From assembly GCA_963709655.1 (NCBI GenBank), contig CAVPXF010000053.1, forward strand, positions 1-64,000: 64,000 bases of DNA, in the 5' to 3' direction. This DNA is from Roseiarcus sp963709655. Its GTDB lineage: Bacteria > Pseudomonadota > Alphaproteobacteria > Rhizobiales > Beijerinckiaceae. Below are positions 38,519 through 47,613 of this stretch, in pieces (the first letter of the stretch is position 1; each line of letters starts with the position of its first letter). Below the pieces are notes generated by a model. That model was not told the DNA's origin and made no database searches. It was given only the letters and a program-made list of their open reading frames with translations. A program made the translations under genes and the position numbers.

Positions 38519-39767
38519 ATGCGAACGCCGGATGAGGTTGCGGCGATGCTGCGGCTGAGGGCGTTGGGTTGGGGCGAGCGGCGGATCGCGACGGCGTTGG
38601 GATGCAGCCGTCGGGCGGTGCGGCGTTACCTGGCGGCCGAGGGTTGGGTGAGCTATCGGAGGCCGCGGCGGTCGAAGCGGTTGGAGGGATTGGAGGCCTG
38701 GCTGGAGGAGCGGTTTTTCCGCCACCGCGGCAACGCCGACGTTGTGCGCCAGGAACTGGAGCGCGAGCAGGGCGTGACGGTGAGCCTGCGCACGGTGGAG
38801 CGGGCGGTGAAGGGTCTGCGCCGGTCCTTGGCCGCCGAGGCTCGGGCGACGCTTCGCTTCGAGACGCCGCCGGGGCGGCAGCTGCAGATCGACTTTGGCG
38901 AGACGCGGGTCTCGATCGGCGGCGATGTTGTGAAGCTGCATCTGTTTGTGGCGACGCTCGGTTATTCGCGGCGCGTATTCGTGCGCGCCTTCCGGCACGA
39001 ACGTCAATCGGCCTGGTTCGACGGCATGGAGACGGCGTTTGGCCACTTCGGCGGGCTTCCGCAGGAGGATCTTTTCGACAACGCCCGAGCGCTGGTCGAG
39101 GATCACGACGCCGCGACGCGCGAGGTGCGGTTCAACGAGCGGCTGCACGGGTTTGCGCGCTACTGGGGTTTCCGGCCGCGGGCTTGCGCGCCCTACCGGG
39201 CGCGGACCAAGGGCAAGGACGAGCGCGGCGTCGGCTACGTGAAGCACAACGCGATCGCCGGGCGCGGCTTCGACAGTTGGGCCGCGCTCGAGGCGCATCT
39301 CGACGGGTGGATGCGCGAGATTGCCGATCAGCGTGTCCATGGGACCACGGGCGAAACGCCGATGGCGCGGTTCGTTCGCGAGGAGGCCGCCGCTCTTCGT
39401 CCGCTCGACGGCCGTCCTCCGTTCGACCCGATGCGCGAGCTCATCCGACGGGTCAAGACCGACGCTACGATCGAGGTCGACACCAATTCCTATAGCGTGC
39501 CCTGGCGGCTGATCGGCGAGACGGTGGCGGTGACGGTGGCCGGCGGGCGGATCAGCGTCCGCCATTGAGGTCGCCAGCCATGGCGAGATCGCCGGCCGCC
39601 GCCAGCGGGCGATGGTCGCCGCCCACCTGGAAGGCCTCGCCGCCTTGGGCCGGCCGCCGTTTCCGGCGAGCCAGCCGGCGGCCGCGCCGGCGCCGGCCCT
39701 CGTCGAGCCCGAGCTGCTGCGGCCCCTGTCCGAGTACGAAGAGGCGGCGGGAGGGACCTGGTCATGA
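38519..39767 (+). pseudogene. istA: IS21 transposase IstA, frameshifted near its C-terminus
   Basis: ATG 38519 has GAGGAGA upstream. HTH: LRALGWGERRIATALGCSRRAVRRYL. The rve/DDE core has QLQIDFGETRVSIGG (D), DNARALVEDHD (D) and ARTKGKDERGVGYVK (E). After ISVRH a TGA ends the frame at 39568, but the expected C-terminus (IEVASHGEIAGRRQRAMVAA) continues in the next frame to TGA at 39765-39767, overlapping istB by ATGA. The break near 39555-39562 is one indel. Either the IS is inactive or this is a sequencing error. Confidence 0.85.
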
Positions 39768-40549
39768 ACCCCGACCGCCACGCGCTCGCCGACATGCTGA
39801 CCCGGCTGCAGCTGACCGCCATCCGCGATCAGCTCGACAGCCTGCTCGACGAAGCCGCCAAGCGCGAGCTGAGCTTGCGCGACGCCGTGGCCCTCCTCGT
39901 CGAGCGCGAGGTCGGCCGGCGCGACGAACGGCGCGTCGAGATGGCGACCAAGATCGCCCACTTTCCCTGCGCTCGCGATCTCGACGGCTTCGACTTCGCC
40001 GCCCAGCCCTCGCTCGACAGGAATCAGGTGCGCGAACTCGCCGCTTGCCGCTGGGTGGCCAACGGCGACGCGCTGCTCCTGCTCGGGCCGCCTGGGGTCG
40101 GCAAGACGCATCTGGCGATCGCGCTCGGCCGCGCCGCCATCCGCGAAGGCTATTCGGTTCTGTTCGTCACCGCGCCGGCGCTGGTCGCCGGCCTCGCCAA
40201 GGCGCACGCGGAAGGCCGGCTCGACGAGCGGCTCGGCTTCTTCGCCAAGCCGAAGCTCCTGATCGTCGACGAGCTCGGCTATCTGCCGTTCGAACCCAAC
40301 GCGGCGCATCTCTTCTTCCAGCTCGTCTCGCGCCGATACGAACGGGGCAGCATGCTGATCACCTCAAATCGCGCGGTCGGCGAGTGGGGGACCGTGTTCG
40401 GCGATCCAGTGGTTGCAACCGCCATCCTCGACCGGCTGCTCCATCACAGCTCCGTCGTCACCATCCGCGGCGACAGCTATCGACTGCGCGAGAAGCGGCG
40501 AAGCGGCCTGATCAAGCCCGCCATGCTCGACCAGGAGCGACTGGCATGA
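39764..40549 (+). CDS. istB: IS21 helper ATPase IstB
   Basis: 261 residues, AAA+ ATPase related to DnaC. Walker A GPPGVGKTH near residue 109, Walker B LLIVDELGYLP, sensor-1 SNRAVGEW and the arginine region LLHHSSVVTIRGDSYRLRE. IstB stimulates IstA and picks the target. It begins inside the istA stop codon (ATGA), implying translational coupling and supporting that istA originally read through. Confidence 0.95.
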   Translation: MNPDRHALADMLTRLQLTAIRDQLDSLLDEAAKRELSLRDAVALLVEREVGRRDERRVEMATKIAHFPCARDLDGFDFAAQPSLDRNQVRELAACRWVANGDALLLLGPPGVGKTHLAIALGRAAIREGYSVLFVTAPALVAGLAKAHAEGRLDERLGFFAKPKLLIVDELGYLPFEPNAAHLFFQLVSRRYERGSMLITSNRAVGEWGTVFGDPVVATAILDRLLHHSSVVTIRGDSYRLREKRRSGLIKPAMLDQERLA

Positions 40550-41004
40550 CCCTCGTTCGCCGCCGCCCGCGTTTTCCGCCTCTCCGGTCGGCTACGCCTC
40601 CCTGCGAGGCGGAAAACGCGGATCATCCCCTTCTTCCGGTGGTATCCTTTTCGATGTCGCCGCCGGTCCCCTTCCGGATGTCGTTTGACATTCAGGGTCT
40701 CGCTCCAGGCGATTATACGACGGCGCGACCCCCCTCCCTAACCCTCCCCCACAAGGGGGGAGGGAACGTCGCCTCCCTTCGATTTGGTTGAAGCGAGCGA
40801 CTAGCCGCCCCTTCGCGCCTCGTCCTGATCCCCGGGTCAAGCCCTACGAGATTCACACATCGTGCGACTGAGGCGCAGCCACGTCGAACCGCCGCCGTCA
40901 AGAGCCCAATGGGCGCTCGGTCGCTCCGCTCCGGCCGTTCGGGTGGCCGCGTCGGTCCGACGCGGCGATAGTCTCTCAAAGCCGAAACGCTTGGTCCGCG
41001 CCGT

Positions 41005-41195
41005 AGGGCGTCCGCAAGGACGGCCGTCTTCCGACGGGCCATAGGGCGTCCGCAAGGACGCCCGTCTTCCGACGGGCCATAGGGCGTCCGCAGGGATCCC
41101 CGTCTTCCGACGGGCCATAGGGCGTCCGCAGGGATCCCCGTCTTCCGACGGGCCATAGGGCGTCCGCAGGGACGCCCGTCTTCCGACGGGCTATG
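41005..41195. repeat. five-copy tandem array of a 38-bp two-hairpin repeat
   Basis: Units begin AGGGCGTCCGC at 41005, 41043, 41081, 41119 and 41157. Each has GGGCGTCC/GGACGCCC and CCCGTC/GACGGG hairpins joined directly, then GCCAT. Two units carry GGATCCCC instead of GGACGCCC, breaking hairpin 1 but keeping hairpin 2. Frames through it are open but repetitive and not protein-like. Confidence 0.88.
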
Positions 41196-41391
41196 GCGGT
41201 CACCAAGACGTTGGCGAACGCGAAATCTGAAATTAAAGTAAGCTTCGCCGTATTTGCATTTCCGCATTCCGACCCGAGAATGGCCCTGTCGTTCAGGGCA
41301 CGATCCTAAATCGTTGAGCGGCGAAGAGTGACCACCAGATTACCGAGATTACGGGATCACGGTGTTTTTTTGGACTGCACCCTCCCGGCCG

Positions 41392-42450
41392 TCATTGCGC
41401 CGCGGCGATCGGCGTCTTCCGCGGCTCGAGACCGCAGGGCTCAAGCACCATCGGCGCTGTCTCGGGCTCGTGGCCTCGCGCGACCTTGAGCAGGCCGTTG
41501 TCGAGATCGGTTAGGCTGTGCAGCGCGATCGGGGCGCCTTGAAAGATCCGGAACCGGACACTGACGACGCGCGGATTGCAGGGCGAGAGCGGAATGGAGT
41601 GCAGCATGACCAACCGCCCGAAGGCGAGGATCTCGCCGAATTCGTATATGCGCTCGATCCCGAGGCCCTGCACGTTGCGGTCGCGGTGCGGCGGATCAAC
41701 GGAATAGTATCCCGTCACCATCGAAGGATCGAAGGCGTAGACACGCCGGATACGGGGATCGGAATAGGCCGCAAGCTGCGCCAATCCGCCGCCCAGCGAA
41801 TGCCCGACCGCCGTGATCTGCGTCGCGCCGCCCCGATAGCACGGGTCACGCTCGATATGGCCGATGAAGTCGCCGACATGGTCGCGGACCTGGTCGTATT
41901 GGTCGTAGACGGGGAGACCGCGCAGGATCCAGTGGAAATTGGATTCCCAATCTCCCTTGTTTCCGCCGACGGTTCCGCGAAAAGCGATGACCGCTTCCGG
42001 ACAGCGAGCGCCCTTACGCGCCCAGACTTGTACGCCCAAGCCCCCGACGGGCTCGCTTTGTCCCGGCGTTCGCACCTTGCATTCCCGCGGCCCGTCGCAA
42101 CTCCAGACAAAGCGCCACTCATTGAGCCATTGGGCCGCGCGCCTGTCGCCGGTTCCGCAATCCTTGGGATCGCCCGCTGCACACGCGCTCGCGCGCGGCG
42201 CGACCCCGTGCCTCACGTAGACCTGCGGATCATAGGATTGCTCCGCGAGCAGGGCGTAGGGCAGGACCCGCGCGGCGACGGGCCCGGCTTTCTGTCTGAG
42301 CGCGAAATTGTCCTCGCCTTCGGTCCGCTGAATGACCTGACTCGGATCCTGCTCGAGGTGCAGCCCCGCGCAGGCGGTGAGACAGGGTAAAGCAACCGCC
42401 GCCGCGACAAGTTTGGCTACCCGCCGGGCGCTTGCGAACGGTCCCATCAA
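41392..42450 (-). CDS. class 3 lipase-like lipoprotein
   Basis: 352 residues. Signal peptide with lipobox LTAC (VALPCLTAC|AG) indicates a lipid-anchored envelope protein. The Lipase_3 fold is seen in EAVIAFRGTVGGN, the nucleophile elbow AVGHSLGGGLAQLAAY and a later DP Asp (FDPSMV) with a C-terminal His near VMLHSIPLS. It would hydrolyse glycerides or phospholipids. A possible small gene lies 60 nt upstream on the same strand; the TIR-NLR gene is divergent. Confidence 0.85.
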   Translation of the reverse strand: MMGPFASARRVAKLVAAAVALPCLTACAGLHLEQDPSQVIQRTEGEDNFALRQKAGPVAARVLPYALLAEQSYDPQVYVRHGVAPRASACAAGDPKDCGTGDRRAAQWLNEWRFVWSCDGPRECKVRTPGQSEPVGGLGVQVWARKGARCPEAVIAFRGTVGGNKGDWESNFHWILRGLPVYDQYDQVRDHVGDFIGHIERDPCYRGGATQITAVGHSLGGGLAQLAAYSDPRIRRVYAFDPSMVTGYYSVDPPHRDRNVQGLGIERIYEFGEILAFGRLVMLHSIPLSPCNPRVVSVRFRIFQGAPIALHSLTDLDNGLLKVARGHEPETAPMVLEPCGLEPRKTPIAAAQ

Positions 42451-42510
42451 AGCCCCGCGAACCGCGAGATTCGCCTCTCACACCATATTCGGGGGCAGCG
42501 GCTCCGCCCG

Positions 42511-42735
42511 TCAAGACTCCGGCGCCATGGTGGCAATTATGATGACGCTTGCTTCAAATTCCTGGCCCATGTTCTCAATCGTCGATCGCTCCTGAAACTC
42601 CGATCGCTTGACGCGAAGCGCCCGCGTTCGTCTCGCGTCCCGGATTGCGGCGGGCTTCGGACGCGCGTTCGGCGCTGGCGTTGGCGAGACGACGCGCAAG
42701 GCGGCGGCGAGCAAGGGCAAGATCGCAAACGACAT
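42511..42735 (-). CDS. small hypothetical protein upstream of the lipase
   Basis: About 74 residues, starting with a short hydrophobic stretch (MSFAILPLLAAALRVVSP) and ending basic then acidic. It is not recognised, but GGAGGGAGCCGAGA lies directly before its ATG and its stop is 60 nt from the lipase start, so a two-gene unit is plausible. It could also be chance. Confidence 0.35.
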   Translation of the reverse strand: MSFAILPLLAAALRVVSPTPAPNARPKPAAIRDARRTRALRVKRSEFQERSTIENMGQEFEASVIIIATMAPES

Positions 42736-42812
42736 TCTCGGCTCCCTCCGGCGCGCCGCCATAATCACGACCCGCAGAGGACGGCCGCGTCGCCGTCCGA
42801 GTCGGCAAGCTT

Positions 42813-42857
42813 GGGCGCCCCCGAGGGGCCCTAGAGGCGCGGGCGCCGGGCGGGCGC
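42813..42857. repeat. second copy of the GC-rich dispersed repeat
   Basis: Matches 38098-38142: GGGCGCCCCCGAGGGGCC, then AGAGGCGCGGGCGCCGGG, then CGGGCGC. It lies about 95 bp upstream of the TIR-NLR start, between divergent genes. Confidence 0.65.
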
Positions 42858-42950
42858 TTCGCGGACTGCCGGTTGGACCAGCGTGCGCATACAAAATCTC
42901 ATTTTGGGATATGGTCAGGGCTTCCGCACGCAACGGGGAGGCGCGGGGCG

Positions 42951-45900
42951 ATGGCGGGCGCCGTAGAGAGCAGGGTCGATTTCTTCCTCAGCCGACGCGG
43001 CTCGGTCGCAGCCGTCGCGCAGGAGGTCGCGGACGTCCTGACCCACGCGGACTACAAGGTCATCGTCCAGGATTACGACATTCCGCTCGGCGCGAGCTTC
43101 GTTGAGGCCATGCACGAAGGCGTCAAGGCCGCGCGCGATCTCCTCATCCTCTTTACCGGGGACTACGAGCAGTCCCCCTACACTCGCAAGGAATTCACCA
43201 GCTTCGAGGCCGAGCGGCTGCGCGACGAACGGGAGCGTCACATCGTTGTCCTGCGTTGCGACGCGGCGCCGTTACGGGGTCTTCTGGCCGACTGCGTCTA
43301 TCAGACGCTCGCAGACGTCACGGACCCGGAAGAGCGCAAGCGTCGCATTCTGGCGGCGGCGGAGCGCCGTTCCTCGGCGGAGCGGCCGCAACGCCGAAGG
43401 GGCCGAACCTTCGTCGGCGTCCCGCCGCGCATTGCAGGCTTCACCGGCCGGACGGACGAATTCGACCGGCTCGACGTCATTCTCACTCAGGACCGGCGCG
43501 CCGCCGTGACGCAGGTCGGCCGGGCCGCGGTGCAGGGCATGGGCGGGGTCGGCAAGACGGCGCTTGCCGTCGAATACGCCAACCGCTTCCGCGACCTTTA
43601 TGATGGGGTCTGGTGGTGCCGGGCGGAAACCCGCGCCGGCCTGATGACGAGCCTGGCGGCGCTCGGGATGGAGCTGGAAGCAACCTCGCTCGCGGAGGCA
43701 GACATCGAAAAAGCCGCCCGGGCGGCGCTCAGCCGGCTCGCCGAGCAGGGCGATATCTGGCTCCTCGTCTACGACAACGTGACGTCGCCCGAAGAGATTG
43801 CCGATCTCATGCCTGCCGCAGGCGCGCGAGTTCTGCTCACTTCGCGCTTCTCAGACTGGGGTGGATGGGCGGACGAGGTCTCGCTCGACGTGATGCCGAT
43901 CGCCGAAGCCATGGCGTTTCTGTTGGCTCGCGCCGCTCGCAGCGACGGAGCGGGCGCGCGGACGCTGGCCGAAGCGCTAGGGCGGCTGCCGCTCGCGCTC
44001 GATCATGCCGCGGCCACCTGCAAGCGGACGCAGATGAGCTTCGCCGCCTACGCAGCGAGGGCGGCGAGCCTCATTGCGGAGACGCCGCCACGCGGCTCGC
44101 CCTATCCGCGCAGCGTCGCCGCGACTTTCGATCTGGCGATTGGCGATGCGGTCGCGCAATGCCCGGCGGCCGAACCCCTCATGGCGTTTCTTGCGCTCTG
44201 CGCGCCGGAGCGCATCCCGTTGACTCTCGTCGAGGGCGCGATCGACGACGAGGGCGAGCGCATGGCGGCGCTCGCTGTGCTCGCTGAACTGTCGCTCGTC
44301 AAGCACGACCCGTTCGAAGACGGCGCGCCGGCGGTGACGGTGCATCGTCTTGTTCGGGCCGTCGCCCTCATGACGGCGGAGCGGACGGGCGCTCTGGAGA
44401 ACGCCTTCACGAATCTGGTCGCGCGCCTTGGGGCGATCTACCCCAGCGACAGCTTCAACAACCCCGATTCGTGGTCGCTGTGCGCGCCGCTCACTCCGCA
44501 TCTCCTTGCAATTTGCGATATATCCATATTGGACACGGAATTACCCGATGAGGCCGAAAGTTTCGAATTCGGCCGCCGCGTGAACAGGGATTTTCTGGAT
44601 AGGGCAGGCAGTTATTTGCTTGGCCGCGGCGCATATTCGGAGGCGCGGCCGCTATTCGAGCGGGCGCTCGCACTCGGCGAGAAGACGCTCAACCCCGAGG
44701 GTCCGCGTACGGCGGTGAGCCTGAACAACCTTGCCCTGACGATACAGGCCCTGGGGGATCTCGCAGGGGCGCGGCCGCTCTTCGAGCGCGCGCTTGCGAT
44801 CCGCGAGAAGACGGTCGGCTCCGAGGATAAGAGTACGGCGCTGAGCCTGAACAACCTCGCCCACCTTCTCCAAGTTCAGGGCGACCTTGCGGGGGCGCGG
44901 CCGCTATTCGAGCGGGCTCTGGCGATCCGCGAGAAAACGCTCGGCTCCTTGCACGCCTATACCGGGCAGAGCCTCAATAACCTCGCCGTCCTTCTCGAGG
45001 CCCAGGGCGACCTCGCGGGAGCGCGGCCGCTCCACAAGCGCGCTCTGGCGATCCGGGAGCAGGCGCTCGGCGCCGAGCATGTCGATACGGCGGCGAGCCT
45101 CAACAATCTCGCCCATCTTCTTCAGGCCCAGGGCGATCTAACGGGAGCGCGGCCGCTCTGTGAGCGGGCGCTGGCGATCTTCGAGAAGGCGCTCGGCCCC
45201 GAGCACCCAACGACGGGAACGAGCCTCAACAACCTCGCCTCTGTTCTCCATGCTCAGGGCGATCTCGCAGGGGCGCAGCCGCTTTTCGAGCGCGCCCTGG
45301 CGATCAGCGAAAAGGCATGCGGCCACGAACATCCCGATACGGCGCGAAGTCTCAACAACCTCGCCTCCGTTCTTCAAGCCCGGCGCGACCTTGCGGGGGC
45401 GCGGCCACTCTTCGAGCGCGCGCTGGCGATCAACGATAAGGCGCTCGGCCCGGAGCATCCGGTCACGGCGAAGAGTTTCTGGCAACCTAGCCCTCCTGCT
45501 CGAAAAGCAGGGCGATGTTTCGGGGGCGCGGCCGCTCTACGAGCGGGCGCTGGCGATCAACGAAAAGGCGCTCGGCCCCGAGCATTCCGATACGGTGAAG
45601 AGCTTTGGCGACCTCGCCCTCCTGCTTAGGGATCAAGGCGACCTGACTGCCGCACGGCTGCTTTTCTGGCGCACGCGGGCGATCTGGGAAAAGATGCTCG
45701 GCCCCGAGGACCCCATGATCACGCTGGTGCGCAACGATCTTGCAGCCTCCCGGGGGCGGGGCCGCACTTCGACCGGGCGGGCGCGATCCGCAAATAGCCC
45801 CTCAGTTCCGACACTCGGTCCGAAATGGATCGAGAGGAGCAACCATGCCGCCTTCATGCGGAAGAAGGGCGTTCCGAGCGTCGCCGAACCGCTTGTGCGG

Positions 45901-46410
45901 GCGGTATTCGAAAGGGCTGTCCGCCTACGCGGCGTCGATGACCCGTTAACTGTGCACTTCCGCAACAACCTCGCCCTGACGCTGATGATGCTCGATCGCG
46001 TCAACGAGGCGCGAGACCTGCTCGCCGAAAGCTGGCGAACGACCCTGCCGAGCTATTCCAACCTTACGCCGTGCATCCCCTACCTCGGGCTTGTCGCCGA
46101 CAGGCTCCGCAACGATCGTGCGGCGGATCAGATCGGCCGCCTGAAGACATTGCTCTGCGGCCCTGAATTGCCGCGCGCTCCAGGCGTCGCCCACCCCTGG
46201 GATGTCGCCTATCTGCTCGACTACCTGCAGCCTAAGCTGGCGCCCGACAGCCGCGAGTTCCTCGCGGCGCTCCTCGCCGCGGTCAACGATCCGCTCAAGG
46301 CTCCGGCGCTCGACCGCTTTTCCGAATGGCGCGACGCGCCGCCCGTGTCGCGCAACGCGCCGTGGCCGGCGGACGGCTCGTCGGTCCGATCAGCGCCGGC
46401 CGCTCCATGA
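42951..46410 (+). CDS. TIR-NB-ARC-TPR STAND protein, probable anti-phage defence sensor (one frameshift)
   Basis: About 1152 residues once a single extra base at about 45479-45481 is removed (protein then reads TAKSFGNLALLLEKQGD). Domains: TIR at 5-140 (VDFFLSRRGS; the likely NADase glutamate is E81 in SPYTRKEF); NB-ARC at about 160-460 with P-loop GMGGVGKT (196-203), Walker B LLVYDNV, TSR and GRLPLAL; then about ten TPRs of 42 residues (SLNNLA.LL.AQGDLAGARPLFERALAI), starting near 44640. This is a bacterial NLR: TPRs sense, NB-ARC oligomerises, TIR would deplete NAD. ATG 42951 is preceded by GGGGAGG. The C-terminal 200 residues lose the regular TPR pattern. Function in phage defence is inferred from architecture. 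Confidence 0.82.
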
Positions 46411-46492
46411 GCGCGCGCTGGCGATCCGCGAAAAGGCGCTCGGCGCCGAGCATGCCGCAACGATAGCCACACAAAAGAGTCTCGCGAGCTAA
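46400..46492 (+). pseudogene. TPR unit remnant downstream of the TIR-NLR stop
   Basis: In another frame this segment reads RPLHERALAIREKALGAEHAATIATQKSLAS and then stops, a recognisable copy of the upstream 42-residue TPR. It shows that the array once extended further, or that a recombination copied one unit past the current stop. Confidence 0.6.
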
Positions 46493-46545
46493 GTTTCGCG
46501 GACCGGATGACTAAGAGCAAATTACGCTTGGATCGATGCGGCCAA

Positions 46546-46598
46546 TTGTAGCCGCGATCGCTGATCGCGGCTGACGCGGTCAGCGACCGCGTCTACAG
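46546..46598. repeat. single double-palindrome unit
   Basis: TTGTAG, hairpin GCCGCGATC/GATCGCGGC (spacer GCT), hairpin GACGCGGTC/GACCGCGTC (spacer AGC), CTACAG. It is a lone, clean copy of the unit amplified at 21 kb, with the two hairpins in the opposite order. Confidence 0.85.
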
Positions 46599-46704
46599 CG
46601 CCCGATTCGACGGAAGCGCAAAACGCTCTGGAATCGCTTTGATAGCTTCCCCTATCAAACGCTCAACCTTGCTCGACGGCTTCCGGTTGCGCCATCCTTG
46701 ATCT

Positions 46705-46908
46705 ATGCGCAAGGCGCTTCCCTCGCGGCCCTGCCGTCCGACGCCCGCCCGCCCGGCCGGCTTCGTTCTCGGCCGTGACCGCTTCGCCCGCATCAGCGCC
46801 GTCGAGGGCGTTGCGCTGACGCCCGGCATGCGCCGTCCTGGAGCGCTTCGATCGCGAGGGCCTCAGCGCCGCCGAACCATTCAGGCGCGGTTCGGGCCGG
46901 CGCGCTGA
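46705..46908 (+). pseudogene. small conserved protein, two cancelling frameshifts
   Basis: The frame reads GRDRFARISAVEGVALTPGM, then for about 17 codons the sense lies in another frame (VLERFDREGLSAAE), then returns for IQARFGPAR and a stop. The pieces fit a small alphaproteobacterial protein type I only half recognise (RDRFAKISAVEG...), function unknown. About 67 residues. The shifts near 46830 and 46880 cancel, as in two other genes here. Confidence 0.35.
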
Positions 46909-46979
46909 CGGGCCGGATGGTCTAAGGCGGCCCCGATCCTTACTGCTATCCCGGAACCAATATTCTCGTGAACCGCCTA

Positions 46980-47176
46980 GTGACGTGCGCCGGTCAAATC
47001 GAGGGCGTTCTCCTTCCCCCCTTGTGGGGGAAGGCTGGGATGGGGGGTCTCGCCGACCTTGCAAATTGAGGTCTCGCTCTTTTGCGATGATAGGGCGGCG
47101 CGACCCCCCTCCCTCGCCCTCCCCCACAAGGGGGGAGGGGATGTCGCCTCCCTTCGATTTCGTTGACGCACGTCAC
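46980..47176. mobile_element. intact 197-bp MITE
   Basis: GTGACGTGCG at 46980 and its complement CGCACGTCAC ending at 47176 are perfect termini; imperfect pairing continues (AAATCGAGGG/CCCTTCGATTT). TA at 46978-46979 and 47177-47178 inside CTAG gives the target duplication of IS630/Tc1-type transposases. There is no ORF inside. The inner part holds two strong stems of C5-6/G5-6 with TTGT loops. A second copy at 38295-40800 is split by IS21. Confidence 0.82.
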
Positions 47177-47179
47177 TAG

Positions 47180-47613
47180 ACCTGTGCGACCAGGCCAGGC
47201 TCGACGCCTACCAGGCGATGATCGCGCCGAGGAGCCGTTGCCGCGCGGCCGGTTCGGCGACGTCCATTATCGCGCGATCCATCGCCACCCGTCTCAGGCG
47301 GCGCCAACCTCAATCGTTGGCGCCGCCCCTCACCCCGACCCTCTCCCCGCGAGCGGGGCGAGGGGCAGTCCCACCTTCACACTTCCGACATATTGATAGT
47401 TAGTTTCGCCGTCGGTCACGTCGATCGAACATGCGTGATCGTACAAAGAAGCACGAGCGCATTATGACCTTCGTACAGTCGAAGGTGGATCTGATGCGAT
47501 CTCGCTGATCCGACCTCTTCGGATCGCCAATAAACATATCAGTCAGCTCAGAAGACGCACAGGATCCGAATGCTAACGTTCGGTTAACGCTGCGTTTTTG
47601 AAGGAGTATTGGT
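47180..47613. other. intergenic region before the CHAP-like gene
   Basis: About 430 bp. 47325-47375 is a REP-like stem (CCCTCTCCCCGCGAGCGGGGCGAGGGGC). 47400-47590 is more AT-rich and probably contains the promoter of the next gene. No coding sequence is supported. Confidence 0.4.

Larger units (their letters stand above)
38388..40690 (+). mobile_element. IS21-family insertion sequence
   Basis: 2303 bp. Ends: TGTCGGGCGACATGCAAAAG on the left and, reverse complement, TGTCAAACGACATCCGGAAG on the right; the match continues through a second internal block (about 41 of 53 positions agree), the multiple terminal repeats typical of IS21. A 6-bp target duplication TTCAGG flanks it at 38382-38387 and 40691-40696. 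Encodes istA and istB. Confidence 0.93.
38295..40800. mobile_element. 197-bp CTAG-flanked MITE split by an IS21 insertion
   Basis: The left part 38295-38387 and right part 40691/40697-40800 together match the intact element at 46980-47176. The ends read GTGACCTGCGTCAGTCAAAT and, on the other strand, GTCGCTCGCTTCAACCAAAT, inside CTAG at 38292-38295 and 40801-40804. Near the middle are CCTTCCCCC...GGGGGAAGG and CCTCCCCC...GGGGGGAGG stems. Total without IS21 and target duplication is about 198 bp. Confidence 0.8.

Noticed and set aside
40713..41267. Minus-strand ORF over the 38-bp repeats
   Set aside because: It encodes only repeat-derived sequence (RRKTG, CGRPM motifs) and has no support as a gene.
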